A DNA stretch of 28,595 nt, from the NCBI GenBank assembly GCA_035387885.1, contig DAOOOW010000013.1, forward strand, positions 1 to 28,595, written 5' to 3'. Positions 1 to 7,207 of the stretch are shown in pieces; the stretch's first letter is position 1, and each line of letters starts with the position of its first letter. Below the pieces are notes generated by a model that made no database searches, had not been told where the DNA came from, and worked only from the letters and a program-made list of their open reading frames with translations. This DNA is from DAOOOW01 sp035387885 (lineage in GTDB: Bacteria > Patescibacteriota > Patescibacteriia > UBA2196). The position numbers and the translations under genes are program-made.

Positions 1-11
1 CAAAATCTTAA

Positions 12-143
12 ATGATTTTGGTAAAAACCGCCAAATGTGTGTGCACATTACCTGGCAATCTTGACGTCGGAGGAGAAGTAGATGATGGCATCAAAACTCC
101 TAAACTGCCAATAAGAGGATTACGGATTGTGAAAAAACCATAG
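12..143 (+). CDS. doubtful small ORF, 43 residues
   Basis: An ATG at 12 opens 43 codons to a TAG at 141, and a good terminator follows at 168-203, so some plus-strand transcript ends here. The frame has a stop just before this ATG and no Shine-Dalgarno sequence. The product has two close cysteines (residues 9 and 11) and ends in a basic Lys-Lys-Pro. I do not recognise it. Alternatively this is the 3-prime untranslated end of a gene lying mostly outside the window: a second frame is open from base 2 to a TGA at 62-64. Treat as tentative. Confidence 0.25.
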   Translation: MILVKTAKCVCTLPGNLDVGGEVDDGIKTPKLPIRGLRIVKKP

Positions 144-167
144 TTTTTTCTGAATCACTTTATAACT

Positions 168-203
168 AAGCCACTCTTTTATGGAGTGGCTTTTTCTTTT
201 TTT
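168..203 (+). terminator. intrinsic terminator
   Basis: A perfect 9-bp stem (168-176 with 184-192, aagccactc / gagtggctt), a 7-base loop and a following T-rich run. It ends transcription of whatever precedes position 168. Confidence 0.85.
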
Positions 204-229
204 AATTCTTTTCTGGCCCAAGCCAAGGT

Positions 230-258
230 TTGACAAATAGTTAACATATATCTAAACT
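230..258 (+). promoter_or_regulatory. sigma70-type promoter of the 296-679 gene
   Basis: Perfect -35 box TTGACA at 230-235, 17-base spacer, -10 box TAAACT at 253-258. The predicted start near 265 leaves a leader of about 30 bases. Confidence 0.65.
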
Positions 259-295
259 GGAATTAAAATTTACAACCTATTAAAACGGAGGCTTT

Positions 296-679
296 ATGAA
301 TTTATCAGATGTTGAATCGGGAAAAAAAGAAGTTCTGATACCACAAATGGCCGAGAAATTTGCTAAAGATGGCATTAATATGGTTTTTTGTAGAAATCCA
401 AAAGTTTTTGGTTCAAAATTAGGAAATAAAATCGCCACCTTTCATAGCCGCAAATCAAAAATTAAATTTTCTTATTTAGAACCAACTTATTTGGGTAGTA
501 TCACGGTTACTTCTGATGGGAATGTTTTATTTACTTTTTTTAATAGATTACCATCCTTAACAATCTATTTTACAGATGTAACAGATACAACAGATGTACC
601 AAAGACATGGTGCGCCACTATAGAAGGTGAATTGAACATCGAAAAATTTATTGATGAACTAGAAAAATTTATAATTTAA
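296..679 (+). CDS. orphan protein, 127 residues
   Basis: The ATG is preceded at 5-base spacing by acggagg (285-291), and the gene is a single transcription unit with its own promoter and terminator. The product looks soluble, with no signal peptide or membrane segment. The middle is rich in beta-branched and aromatic residues (about 45-95), which suggests a small beta fold, and the last 20 residues form an acidic amphipathic helix. Two cysteines (32 and 106) are present without a metal-binding pattern. No family is recognised. The complete signals around it make it a real gene. Confidence 0.75.
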   Translation: MNLSDVESGKKEVLIPQMAEKFAKDGINMVFCRNPKVFGSKLGNKIATFHSRKSKIKFSYLEPTYLGSITVTSDGNVLFTFFNRLPSLTIYFTDVTDTTDVPKTWCATIEGELNIEKFIDELEKFII

Positions 680-693
680 TGCCACGAAACATG

Positions 694-724
694 GTTCCGA
701 TAGAATATTATCGGAACTTTTTTA
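694..724 (+). terminator. intrinsic terminator after the 296-679 gene
   Basis: Perfect 9-bp stem (694-702 gttccgata with 709-717), 6-base loop, then seven T. The T-run overlaps the last codons of the convergent prfA. Confidence 0.9.
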
Positions 725-1774
725 TTGTGTGTCAGCCTTTTTTAATTCATTAATAATTTCCATAATATCACCCGCCATAATAGTATTAATATTATGCCAA
801 GTCTCTTTAATGCGATGATCTGTCACCCTATCTTGGGGGAAATTATAAGTCCGTATTTTTTCACTGCGATCGCCAGTACCAATTTGAGATTTTCTTTCTT
901 TAGATAATTCTTCTTGTTTTTTTCTTTCTTCCTCAGCCATAAGTCTAGCCCGTAAAATTTGCATGGCTTTTTCTTTATTTTGCAGTTGTGATCTTTCGTC
1001 TTGGCAAGAAACAGCAATGTTTGAAGGAATATGAGTAATGCGTACAGCGCTGTAAGTGGTATTGACAGATTGACCACCATGTCCGCCAGCGCAAAAAGTA
1101 TCAATTCTTAAATCTTTAGGGTTAATGGCAAATTCTATTTCTTCGACTTCTGGCAAAACTGCAACTGTCACGGCCGAGGTATGCACACGACCAGCTTTTT
1201 CTGTTTCGGGCACTCTTTGCACCCGATGAGTACCACTTTCATATTTCATTAAACCATAAGCATTTAAACCGTTAATTTCAAAAATAATTTCTTTAAAACC
1301 ACCCAAACCAATTTGATTGGAATCTAAAATTTTAACTTGCCAATGTTGCAATTCAGCGAACCTAGAATACATACGAAACATTTCCGCAACAAAAAGCGCA
1401 GATTCATCGCCACCAGTGCCGGCCCTAATTTCTACAATAGCATTTTTTTTGTCTAAATGATTTTTAGGTGCTAAATATTCTTCAATTATTTCATTTAAGT
1501 TAGCCATCTTAATTTGCAAGTCTACATTATCTTTCTCTGCCATACTTTTTATTTCTTCATCATTTTCCAATATCATTTCTTTGTTATGCTTAAAATCTTT
1601 TTCAGCTCTCTTTAGTAAATCAATTTTTTCTAATATATTTTTTAATTCGGCAAATTCTTTAGACAAAGAAGCATATTTTTTTTGGTCGTCAAAAACAGCA
1701 GGATTTTGTAATGCTTGCTCTATTTCTTGGGATTTATTTTCTAATTCCGTGATTTTTTGAGATGAAATTGACAT
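722..1774 (-). CDS. prfA: peptide chain release factor 1
   Basis: RF1 reads UAA and UAG in the ribosomal A site and triggers peptidyl-tRNA hydrolysis. The 350-residue product has the N-terminal helical domain, the class I core, a Pro-Glu-Thr anticodon-like tripeptide at about 189-191 (the PxT form of RF1; RF2 has SPF) and the catalytic GGQ at about 233-235 in a well conserved context. Length is normal for RF1. An in-frame ATG lies 12 codons upstream (1810), but that extension runs into a GC-rich repeat. The ATG at 1772-1774 starts the sequence at the family's usual position, so I chose it. No clear Shine-Dalgarno sequence is seen. UGA is also used as a stop in this window, so an RF2 gene is expected elsewhere. 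Confidence 0.96.
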   Translation of the reverse strand: MSISSQKITELENKSQEIEQALQNPAVFDDQKKYASLSKEFAELKNILEKIDLLKRAEKDFKHNKEMILENDEEIKSMAEKDNVDLQIKMANLNEIIEEYLAPKNHLDKKNAIVEIRAGTGGDESALFVAEMFRMYSRFAELQHWQVKILDSNQIGLGGFKEIIFEINGLNAYGLMKYESGTHRVQRVPETEKAGRVHTSAVTVAVLPEVEEIEFAINPKDLRIDTFCAGGHGGQSVNTTYSAVRITHIPSNIAVSCQDERSQLQNKEKAMQILRARLMAEEERKKQEELSKERKSQIGTGDRSEKIRTYNFPQDRVTDHRIKETWHNINTIMAGDIMEIINELKKADTQ

Positions 1775-1818
1775 AGAATTATTAACCCGCCTTCGCTCCA
1801 TTGCGACCAATTATCGCT

Positions 1819-1850
1819 TCGGCGGGCAGGCCTGCCTGCCGGTAGGCATG
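1819..1850. repeat. GC-rich palindromic repeat upstream of prfA
   Basis: A perfect 12-bp palindrome ggcaggcctgcc (1825-1836) sits in a longer run of GCC and GGC words, in strong contrast with the AT-rich surroundings. It falls in the presumed leader of prfA. Interspersed palindromes of this style are common in such genomes; this is the only copy I see here. Confidence 0.6.
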
Positions 1851-1993
1851 TTCTTATATTTAAGATAATATTATTTAAAATTAAAGTTTAAGGAGTAAAT
1901 TCCTATTTTACAGTTAGTTCATTCTGTGTAAGGAGTTTATTCGCCGGAGCATAAATTAGTTATTTAAGAGAGGAGGTGAATAAACAACCATAT

Positions 1994-2032
1994 AAAAATC
2001 CTATTTCGCCCAAAGCAAAATAGGATTTTTTT
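1994..2032. terminator. rpmE: intrinsic terminator after rpmE, symmetric
   Basis: A 13-bp stem (1994-2006 aaaaatcctattt with 2018-2030) with an 11-base loop and T-runs on both strands. It lies just past the rpmE stop on the minus strand. It could also end plus-strand transcription from the unexplained 1851-1990 region. Confidence 0.8.
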
Positions 2033-2038
2033 GAATAG

Positions 2039-2335
2039 TTATTTTTTCTTAGTATTTTTGTCAACAATTTCTTGACCAGCCTTTTTAGCTTTTAAATTAC
2101 TATGTTTAATAGTCTTACTGGTTTTAGTAGTAGATTTTTTAGCTGAGCGTTCTTCAAATTTTTCTACTCTTCTGGCAGTATCTAAAAGTTTTTGTTTACC
2201 AGTAAAAAAAGGATGGCAATGAGAACAAACTTCAACTTTAATTTCTGGCAAAGTTGAACCAACTTTAAAATGATGACCGCAAACACAGCTTACTTCGGCC
2301 TCAGCATAATATTTTGGGTGAATATTTTTTTTCAT
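2039..2335 (-). CDS. rpmE: 50S ribosomal protein bL31, zinc-binding form
   Basis: bL31 bridges the large and small ribosomal subunits. The first 70 residues carry the family pattern, including the four zinc-ligand cysteines C17, C19, C37 and C40 (CxC and CxxC), so this is the zinc form and not the zinc-free paralogue. The protein is 98 residues, about 28 longer than the usual bL31. The extra C-terminus is a Lys/Thr/Ser-rich tail, probably disordered and RNA-contacting (inference). The ATG at 2335 starts at the conserved Met-Lys-Lys. It is divergent from rpsB, and a symmetric terminator follows. Confidence 0.95.
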   Translation of the reverse strand: MKKNIHPKYYAEAEVSCVCGHHFKVGSTLPEIKVEVCSHCHPFFTGKQKLLDTARRVEKFEERSAKKSTTKTSKTIKHSNLKAKKAGQEIVDKNTKKK

Positions 2336-2369
2336 ATTTTACTTTCCCGAATAACATCAGGGTGGCATC

Positions 2370-2381
2370 CGAATATATTCG
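2370..2381. repeat. 12-bp perfect palindrome upstream of rpmE
   Basis: cgaatatattcg is perfectly self-complementary and lies 35 bases upstream of rpmE, among several cgaataa words. It may be an operator or mRNA hairpin of rpmE, or a remnant of the cgaattatt-type repeat family seen at 18421-18465 and 26461-26560. Confidence 0.4.
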
Positions 2382-2447
2382 AATAATATTATTTAAGCTA
2401 AAAAAATTATATCACCAATGTTAAATGATGTCAAATAATGACTAGAC

Positions 2448-2475
2448 TTGTAATATTTTAGATTTATGTTATTAT
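2448..2475 (+). promoter_or_regulatory. rpsB: probable rpsB promoter
   Basis: -35-like TTGTAA (2448-2453), 16-base spacer, -10 TATTAT (2470-2475). It gives an rpsB leader of about 150 bases, long enough for the hairpin at 2564-2596. Confidence 0.45.
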
Positions 2476-2563
2476 GTATTTACGATGTAATTTACATTGT
2501 TATTCGTAATAATTTATATTTTGCGAATACATGCGTATCTATAAACTAAGCATGCTTTGGGGA

Positions 2564-2596
2564 TTAAAAAGTTTCTCCTGAGTTTAAACTTTTTAA
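2564..2596 (+). promoter_or_regulatory. rpsB: rpsB leader hairpin
   Basis: An 11-bp perfect stem (2564-2574 ttaaaaagttt with 2586-2596) closes an 11-base loop containing ctcct (2575-2579). That loop word is complementary to the rpsB Shine-Dalgarno core aggag (2618-2622), 40 bases downstream. Possible S2-responsive or pseudoknot control of rpsB-tsf; this is inference. Confidence 0.5.
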
Positions 2597-2629
2597 AATG
2601 AACTAAAGCAGAAGACAAGGAGTCAATTT

Positions 2630-3319
2630 ATGAATATTCCTAGCGAAAAAGAGCTTATGAAAGCCGGTTTGCATTTCGGTCATAAGCCAGAAAATTGGCA
2701 TCCCCAAATGGCCAATTTTATTTATGGTCAAAAAAATGGGGTGCACATTATTGATCTGATTAAAGCCAGACAAAAATTGTCTGAAGCTTTAGAATTTGTA
2801 AAAAAAGTTGCCAGTGAAGGTGGCAAAATTCTTTTTGTCGGCACTAAAATACAGGCCAAAGAGATTGTCAAAAAATATGCTCTATTGGTCAACATGCCTT
2901 ATGTGGAAGAAAAATGGCTTGGTGGCACTATTACTAATTTTAAAGTTATTAATGGTTTGGTGAAAAAAATGGAGAATTTGGAAAATCAAGCAAACAAAGA
3001 AGATTATGAAAAAAAATACACTAAAAAAGAAAGATTGGAATTTTCTTTAGAAATCGAACATTTAAAAATCGGCGTGGAAGGTATTAGAAATTTAACTTCT
3101 TTGCCGCAAGCTATTTTTTTAACTTCAGCTAAACACGAAAAAACTGCTTTATTGGAAGCTAAGAAAAAGCATATCCCGGTGGTGGCTGTCTGTGACACCA
3201 ATGCTAATCCTTATGATGTTGACTATGCTATTCCTGGCAATGATGACGCTATTAAATCTATTGAATTAGTTGCTGCGCTTGTGGCCGAAGCAATTAAAGA
3301 AGGAACTATAAAAAAATAA
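2630..3319 (+). CDS. rpsB: 30S ribosomal protein uS2
   Basis: uS2 joins the small subunit late in assembly and lies between head and body. The 229-residue product has the conserved N-terminal LMKAGLHFGH region, the coiled-coil insertion around 110-150, and the C-terminal segments around the TSLPQAIF and NPYDVDYAIPGNDDA motifs. The length is in the usual range, at the short end. The ATG is preceded by aaggag (2617-2622), one of the few core genes here with a clear Shine-Dalgarno sequence. tsf follows, the classical rpsB-tsf order, but 158 bases of repeat DNA lie between them. Confidence 0.97.
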   Translation: MNIPSEKELMKAGLHFGHKPENWHPQMANFIYGQKNGVHIIDLIKARQKLSEALEFVKKVASEGGKILFVGTKIQAKEIVKKYALLVNMPYVEEKWLGGTITNFKVINGLVKKMENLENQANKEDYEKKYTKKERLEFSLEIEHLKIGVEGIRNLTSLPQAIFLTSAKHEKTALLEAKKKHIPVVAVCDTNANPYDVDYAIPGNDDAIKSIELVAALVAEAIKEGTIKK

Positions 3320-3321
3320 AA

Positions 3322-3477
3322 ATCACAAATCCAAAATTACAAATCCCAAATAACCACTAACACTAAAATTCAAAAAAACATAATTTATTATTTATAATCA
3401 TTTATTATTTATAATCTAATTTTGAAAATTTGAAATTTATTTGGAATTTGATATTTGTAATTTGGAATTTTAAAAAT
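3322..3477. repeat. imperfect dyad between rpsB and tsf
   Basis: The left part (about 3322-3380) is made of words like caaatcc and aaattac. The right part (about 3418-3475) is approximately its reverse complement (ttggaattt, atttgtaattt), around an AT-rich core. The right arm runs to within a few bases of the tsf ATG. Same family as 6003-6145 and 25280-25419. Confidence 0.7.
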
Positions 3478-4065
3478 ATGATCTCCACTGAACTCATTCA
3501 AAAACTAAGAGCTGAAACAGGTATTGGCATAATGGATGTTAAACGTGCCCTAGAGGAAGCCCAAGGCGATGAAAAAAAAGCTCTAGAAATTTTACGCCAA
3601 ATGGGACAAAAAATAGCTCTTAAAAAACAAGCTGAAAGAGTGGCTAAAGACGGTTTAATTGCCACTTATGCCCATGCTAATGGGAAATTAGCATCTATGG
3701 TTATCTTAAGTTCGGAATCAGATTTTGTGGCCAAAAACGAAATTTTTAAAGATTTGGCTCACGATTTGGCTATGCAAGTAGCTGCTCTTAATCCAACTTA
3801 TATTTCCACAGAAGAAATCCCAGAACAAATTTTAGCCGAACAAGAACAAATTTATAGAGATGAAATGGCTAAAGATAATAAACCAGCCGAAATAGTTGAA
3901 AAAATTATTGAAGGAAAATTAAATAAATTTTATGAAGAAGTGTGTTTAATGAATCAAAAATTTATTAAAGATGACACCAAAACAATTAAAAATTTAATTG
4001 AGGAACATATTGCTAAATTAGGCGAGAAGATGGAAGTCAAAAAAATTATCCGTTGGGAAATTTGA
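3478..4065 (+). CDS. tsf: elongation factor Ts, short form
   Basis: EF-Ts is the nucleotide exchange factor of EF-Tu. The N-terminal UBA-like domain (about 1-50, ISTELIQKLRAETG) and the SDFVAKNE motif at about 81-88, equivalent to the TDFV that inserts next to the EF-Tu magnesium site, are both clear. At 195 residues it is a short EF-Ts with only part of the dimerisation region, like that of Thermus. The frame stays open 16 codons upstream, but that stretch (3430-3477) is the right arm of the repeat, so the ATG at 3478 is chosen. No Shine-Dalgarno sequence. It ends in TGA, one of the rare TGA stops of the window. Confidence 0.95.
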   Translation: MISTELIQKLRAETGIGIMDVKRALEEAQGDEKKALEILRQMGQKIALKKQAERVAKDGLIATYAHANGKLASMVILSSESDFVAKNEIFKDLAHDLAMQVAALNPTYISTEEIPEQILAEQEQIYRDEMAKDNKPAEIVEKIIEGKLNKFYEEVCLMNQKFIKDDTKTIKNLIEEHIAKLGEKMEVKKIIRWEI

Positions 4066-4172
4066 TCAATTTATTTAATTTAAATCTTTATAGCCTAAAA
4101 TGGAGTAAAAAAACAGCTTTCAATAGCAATAAAAAACTTAGCCCCATTTTACGCCAAAAAATATATTCCACT

Positions 4173-4958
4173 ATGATAGTAGCCGAAATAAAATTTAGCC
4201 CACTAACCAAAAGTTATTGGTTTGATCCCAATGGTCTTGATTTAAAAATTAATGAAATGGTGGTGGTTAAAACAGAACTTGGTTTAGAATTGGGCGAGGT
4301 GGCCGAATTAAAAAAAATTAACAGTGAAATGAGCTCATTAAGAGATATCAAACCAGTAATTCGCAAAGCCAATAATTCCGATTTACAAAAAGTGGCTGAA
4401 AAAAAAGAACACTTGGAAGCTGATTTTAAAATAGCCAAGGAATTGATAGAAAAAAATGATTTAGAGATGAAAATAGTTGATATGCAATATTCTTTTGATG
4501 GTGGCAGAATAACTTTTTATTTTACTGCGCCTGCGCGTATAGATTTTAGAAATTTAGTCAAAGATTTAACTCACCATTTTCAAAAATCTATCCGTTTATT
4601 TCAAATTGGCTTAAGAGATGAAGCCAAATCTTTAGGCGAGATTGGATCTTGTGGTAAAAAGCTTTGTTGCAAAGTTTTTTCAGAAAGATGCGAGTTAATT
4701 AATGCCAATTATGTCAATGGCTCGCAGATTATTCATCGTGGCAATGAAAGATTAACTGGCATTTGTGGTAAATTAAAATGTTGCGCCAAATTTGAACAAA
4801 AAACCTATGAACAATTGGCTAAAAATTTACCAGTTGTGGGTTCTGTAATTGCCACTCCGCAAGGTAAAGGCACAGTTATAAAACAATTTATTTTAAAGGA
4901 AGCTGTGGAAATTGCCTTGCTTAAAGATCCAGAGACAAAAATTGAAATTAAAATTTAA
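4173..4958 (+). CDS. ricT: PSP1-domain protein, RicT/YaaT family
   Basis: RicT-type proteins act with RicA and RicF in Bacillus, where the complex affects RNase Y processing and development; the role in reduced genomes is unknown. The 261-residue product has the family landmarks: RIDFRNLVKDL (about 122-132), an RLFQIGLRDEAK segment (about 141-152), GSCGKKLCC (158-166) and GICGKLKCC (196-204). The cysteines are those linked to iron-sulfur binding in the Ric complex. An in-frame start at 4053 would overlap tsf and add 40 residues unlike the family; the ATG at 4173 begins the usual MIVAEIKF-like strand. The 108-base spacer after tsf has a weak dyad (taaaatgg ... ccatttta). Confidence 0.88.
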   Translation: MIVAEIKFSPLTKSYWFDPNGLDLKINEMVVVKTELGLELGEVAELKKINSEMSSLRDIKPVIRKANNSDLQKVAEKKEHLEADFKIAKELIEKNDLEMKIVDMQYSFDGGRITFYFTAPARIDFRNLVKDLTHHFQKSIRLFQIGLRDEAKSLGEIGSCGKKLCCKVFSERCELINANYVNGSQIIHRGNERLTGICGKLKCCAKFEQKTYEQLAKNLPVVGSVIATPQGKGTVIKQFILKEAVEIALLKDPETKIEIKI

Positions 4959-4994
4959 ACTAAATTTTAATTTTTAATTTTTGATTTTATTATT

Positions 4995-6002
4995 ATGTTT
5001 ATTAAAAAAATTGGCATTGATCTGGGCACAACCTATACCCTGGTTTATTTACCTGGTCGGGGTATTGTAATTAATGAACCATCAGTGGTGGCTCTTTCTG
5101 TGGTGGATAAAAAAGTTTTAGCTGTAGGTGATGATGCCAAAGAAATGATTGGCAGAACCCCAGACACAATTATTGCTCAACGTCCCTTAAAAGAAGGAGT
5201 AATTGCGGATTACAAAACTACTGAAGCCATGATTCGTTATTATATTAATAAAGCTCTTGGAGGCATTAGATTCTTTCGTCCTGAAGTTATGGTAGCAGTA
5301 CCAGCCGGTATTACTTCAACAGAAAAAAGAGCAGTTATTGACGCCACGCTTTCAGCCGGGGCTAAAGCTGCTTATGTAATTAAAGAACCAATTGCCGCAG
5401 CTATTGGGGCTAACATTCCTATTGGTTCAGCCTCTGGTCACATGATTGTGGATATGGGTGGGGGCACCAGCGAGGTGGCTGTTATTTCTCTTGGAGGCAT
5501 TGTAGCCAACACCTCAGTTCGTATTGGTGGTAATAAATTAGATTATGCTATTCAAGAATTTACCCGGCGCCGCTATAATTTAGCTATTGGCGAGCGTACG
5601 GCCGAAGAAGCTAAAATAGAAATTGGTTCAGCTATGTTTTTAGAACAACCTTTAAAAATGAATATTAAGGGTAGAGATTTGGTAACTGGCCTGCCTAAAT
5701 CATTAGAAATAACTTCTGATGATATTACTGAGGCTATAAAAAATGAATTAGAAGGCATTGTGAGCGCTGTTAAAAATGTTTTACATAAAACTCCACCAGA
5801 ACTTTCTGCTGATGTCATGGACAAAGGCATGGTTTTATCTGGTGGCACTTCCCAATTAAGAAACTTAGATAAACTTTTAGCTCAAGCCACTGGCGTGCCA
5901 GCTTTTGTGGCTGATGAAGCCTTGCTTTGTGTGGCTAAAGGCACAGGTATTGCTCTGGACAATCTTGATGCGTATAAAAAGAGTATTTTGGCAACAAAGT
6001 AA
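4995..6002 (+). CDS. mreB: rod shape-determining protein MreB, first copy
   Basis: A bacterial actin that polymerises under the membrane and guides peptidoglycan synthesis. Phosphate-1 motif DLGTT at 9-13, phosphate-2 region VDMGGGTSE at about 152-160, and the adenosine motif around VLSGGTSQLRN near the C-terminus are all present. The length of 335 is normal. It follows the RicT gene by 36 bases, so it may belong to the rpsB-tsf-ricT unit. A second mreB lies at 25420 beside mreC and mreD. This copy has no mreC/D neighbour, so it is the specialised or redundant paralogue. No Shine-Dalgarno sequence. Confidence 0.94.
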   Translation: MFIKKIGIDLGTTYTLVYLPGRGIVINEPSVVALSVVDKKVLAVGDDAKEMIGRTPDTIIAQRPLKEGVIADYKTTEAMIRYYINKALGGIRFFRPEVMVAVPAGITSTEKRAVIDATLSAGAKAAYVIKEPIAAAIGANIPIGSASGHMIVDMGGGTSEVAVISLGGIVANTSVRIGGNKLDYAIQEFTRRRYNLAIGERTAEEAKIEIGSAMFLEQPLKMNIKGRDLVTGLPKSLEITSDDITEAIKNELEGIVSAVKNVLHKTPPELSADVMDKGMVLSGGTSQLRNLDKLLAQATGVPAFVADEALLCVAKGTGIALDNLDAYKKSILATK

Positions 6003-6145
6003 TTCAATTTCCAAGAGACAAATTCCAATTTCCAAATAAAATTCAAGTTTCAAATATCAAATAGCAATTAAAAATTATTGGAAATTGAAATTTGTGATTT
6101 GTGATTTATTTGGAAATTGTATCTTGGAAATTGGAAATTAAACAC
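6003..6145. repeat. imperfect dyad between mreB and the GT2 gene
   Basis: The left arm (about 6003-6070) consists of aatttccaa and caaattccaa words. The right arm (about 6078-6142) is close to its reverse complement (ttggaaattg). It starts directly after the mreB stop and reaches the next start codon. Same family as 3322-3477 and 25280-25419. Confidence 0.75.
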
Positions 6146-7195
6146 ATGACCTACATTATAATATTAACTTGGAACGGCGAAAAATATCTAAGTAAACTTT
6201 TTAAGAGTCTGCAAAATTTAAACTATTCTCAAAAAAAAATTAAATATATTGTCATAGATTCTGGATCAGTTGATAATTCTGTTAAAATCTTGGAAGATTT
6301 AAAACTTGATAATTTGAAAATTTTTAAACTTCATGAAAATTTGGGTTTTGCTAAAGGTAATAATATAGGTATAAAATATGCTTTAGATAATCAAGCAGAT
6401 TATGTAGTTTTATTAAATCAGGATACTTATGTAGAACCTGATTTTTTAGTGGAACTAATTACGGTGGCTGAAAGCGCAGAAAATATCGGCATTGTTCAAC
6501 CAACAATTTTATACTATGCTAAACCCGAAGAAATAAACTCCTTGGGCAATCAATTACATTTTTTAGGTTATGGCTGGTGCGAATTTAATCATAAATTACG
6601 CAAGAATATTGATTTAGAAATAAAAAATAAACAAGAAATTACTTATGCTAGCGGGGCGGCAGTATTATATAAAACAAAAATGCTTCAGAAAATTGGAACT
6701 TTTGATGAAATATATTTTTCTTACCATGAAGATTCTGATATTTGTCTGCGAGCTAAACTTCAAGGGTTCAAAACGGTTTTAGCTACTAAAGCAATTTGTT
6801 ATCACGATTACCATTTTCCTACCGTTAAAAACAAAAAAAGATATTTTTGGATGGAAAAAAACAGACTCTATTTAATTTTAAAATTTTATCAAACAAAAAC
6901 TTTGCTCTTAATTTTACCCATGATGTTGATTATGGATAGCGGACATTTTTTAGCCAGCATTAAAAATAGATATTTGTGGCAATTTATTAAAGCTAAATTA
7001 TGGTTTATGTTACAATATAAACACTTGCTGTGTGAAAGAAAAAAAATCCAAGCCCAAAGAATAATAGGGGATAGAGAATTATTAAAAAACTTTGCCTCGG
7101 AAATTAAATATCAAGAGACGAGTAATTTGTTGTTAAATAAAATCGGCAATCCTCTGATGAAATTTTATTGGCAAATAATTAAACAATTTATTTAA
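6146..7195 (+). CDS. glycosyltransferase family 2
   Basis: A GT-A fold enzyme that transfers a sugar from a nucleotide sugar, probably for surface polysaccharide or glycoprotein. TYIIILTWNGEKYL at the N-terminus, the nucleotide-binding DSGSVDNS (about 38-45), the metal-binding DxD position filled by Asn-Gln-Asp (about 91-93) and the acceptor-side HEDSD (194-198) are typical of rhamnosyltransferase-like GT2. After residue 240 a hydrophobic and basic segment may rest on the membrane. The frame is open 15 codons upstream, but this lies in the repeat arm, so I start at 6146. The substrate cannot be predicted. The stop is followed 12 bases later by the next gene, so they are probably co-transcribed. 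Confidence 0.9.
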   Translation: MTYIIILTWNGEKYLSKLFKSLQNLNYSQKKIKYIVIDSGSVDNSVKILEDLKLDNLKIFKLHENLGFAKGNNIGIKYALDNQADYVVLLNQDTYVEPDFLVELITVAESAENIGIVQPTILYYAKPEEINSLGNQLHFLGYGWCEFNHKLRKNIDLEIKNKQEITYASGAAVLYKTKMLQKIGTFDEIYFSYHEDSDICLRAKLQGFKTVLATKAICYHDYHFPTVKNKKRYFWMEKNRLYLILKFYQTKTLLLILPMMLIMDSGHFLASIKNRYLWQFIKAKLWFMLQYKHLLCERKKIQAQRIIGDRELLKNFASEIKYQETSNLLLNKIGNPLMKFYWQIIKQFI

Positions 7196-7207
7196 AGGAG
7201 GCGTATC

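Noticed and set aside
823..1104. Second minus-strand frame inside prfA
   Set aside because: Lies wholly within the conserved core of RF1 and encodes a low-complexity Lys-rich product.
4053..4172. Longer N-terminus of the RicT protein overlapping tsf
   Set aside because: The 40 added residues do not fit the family, and the stretch includes a dyad-like spacer.
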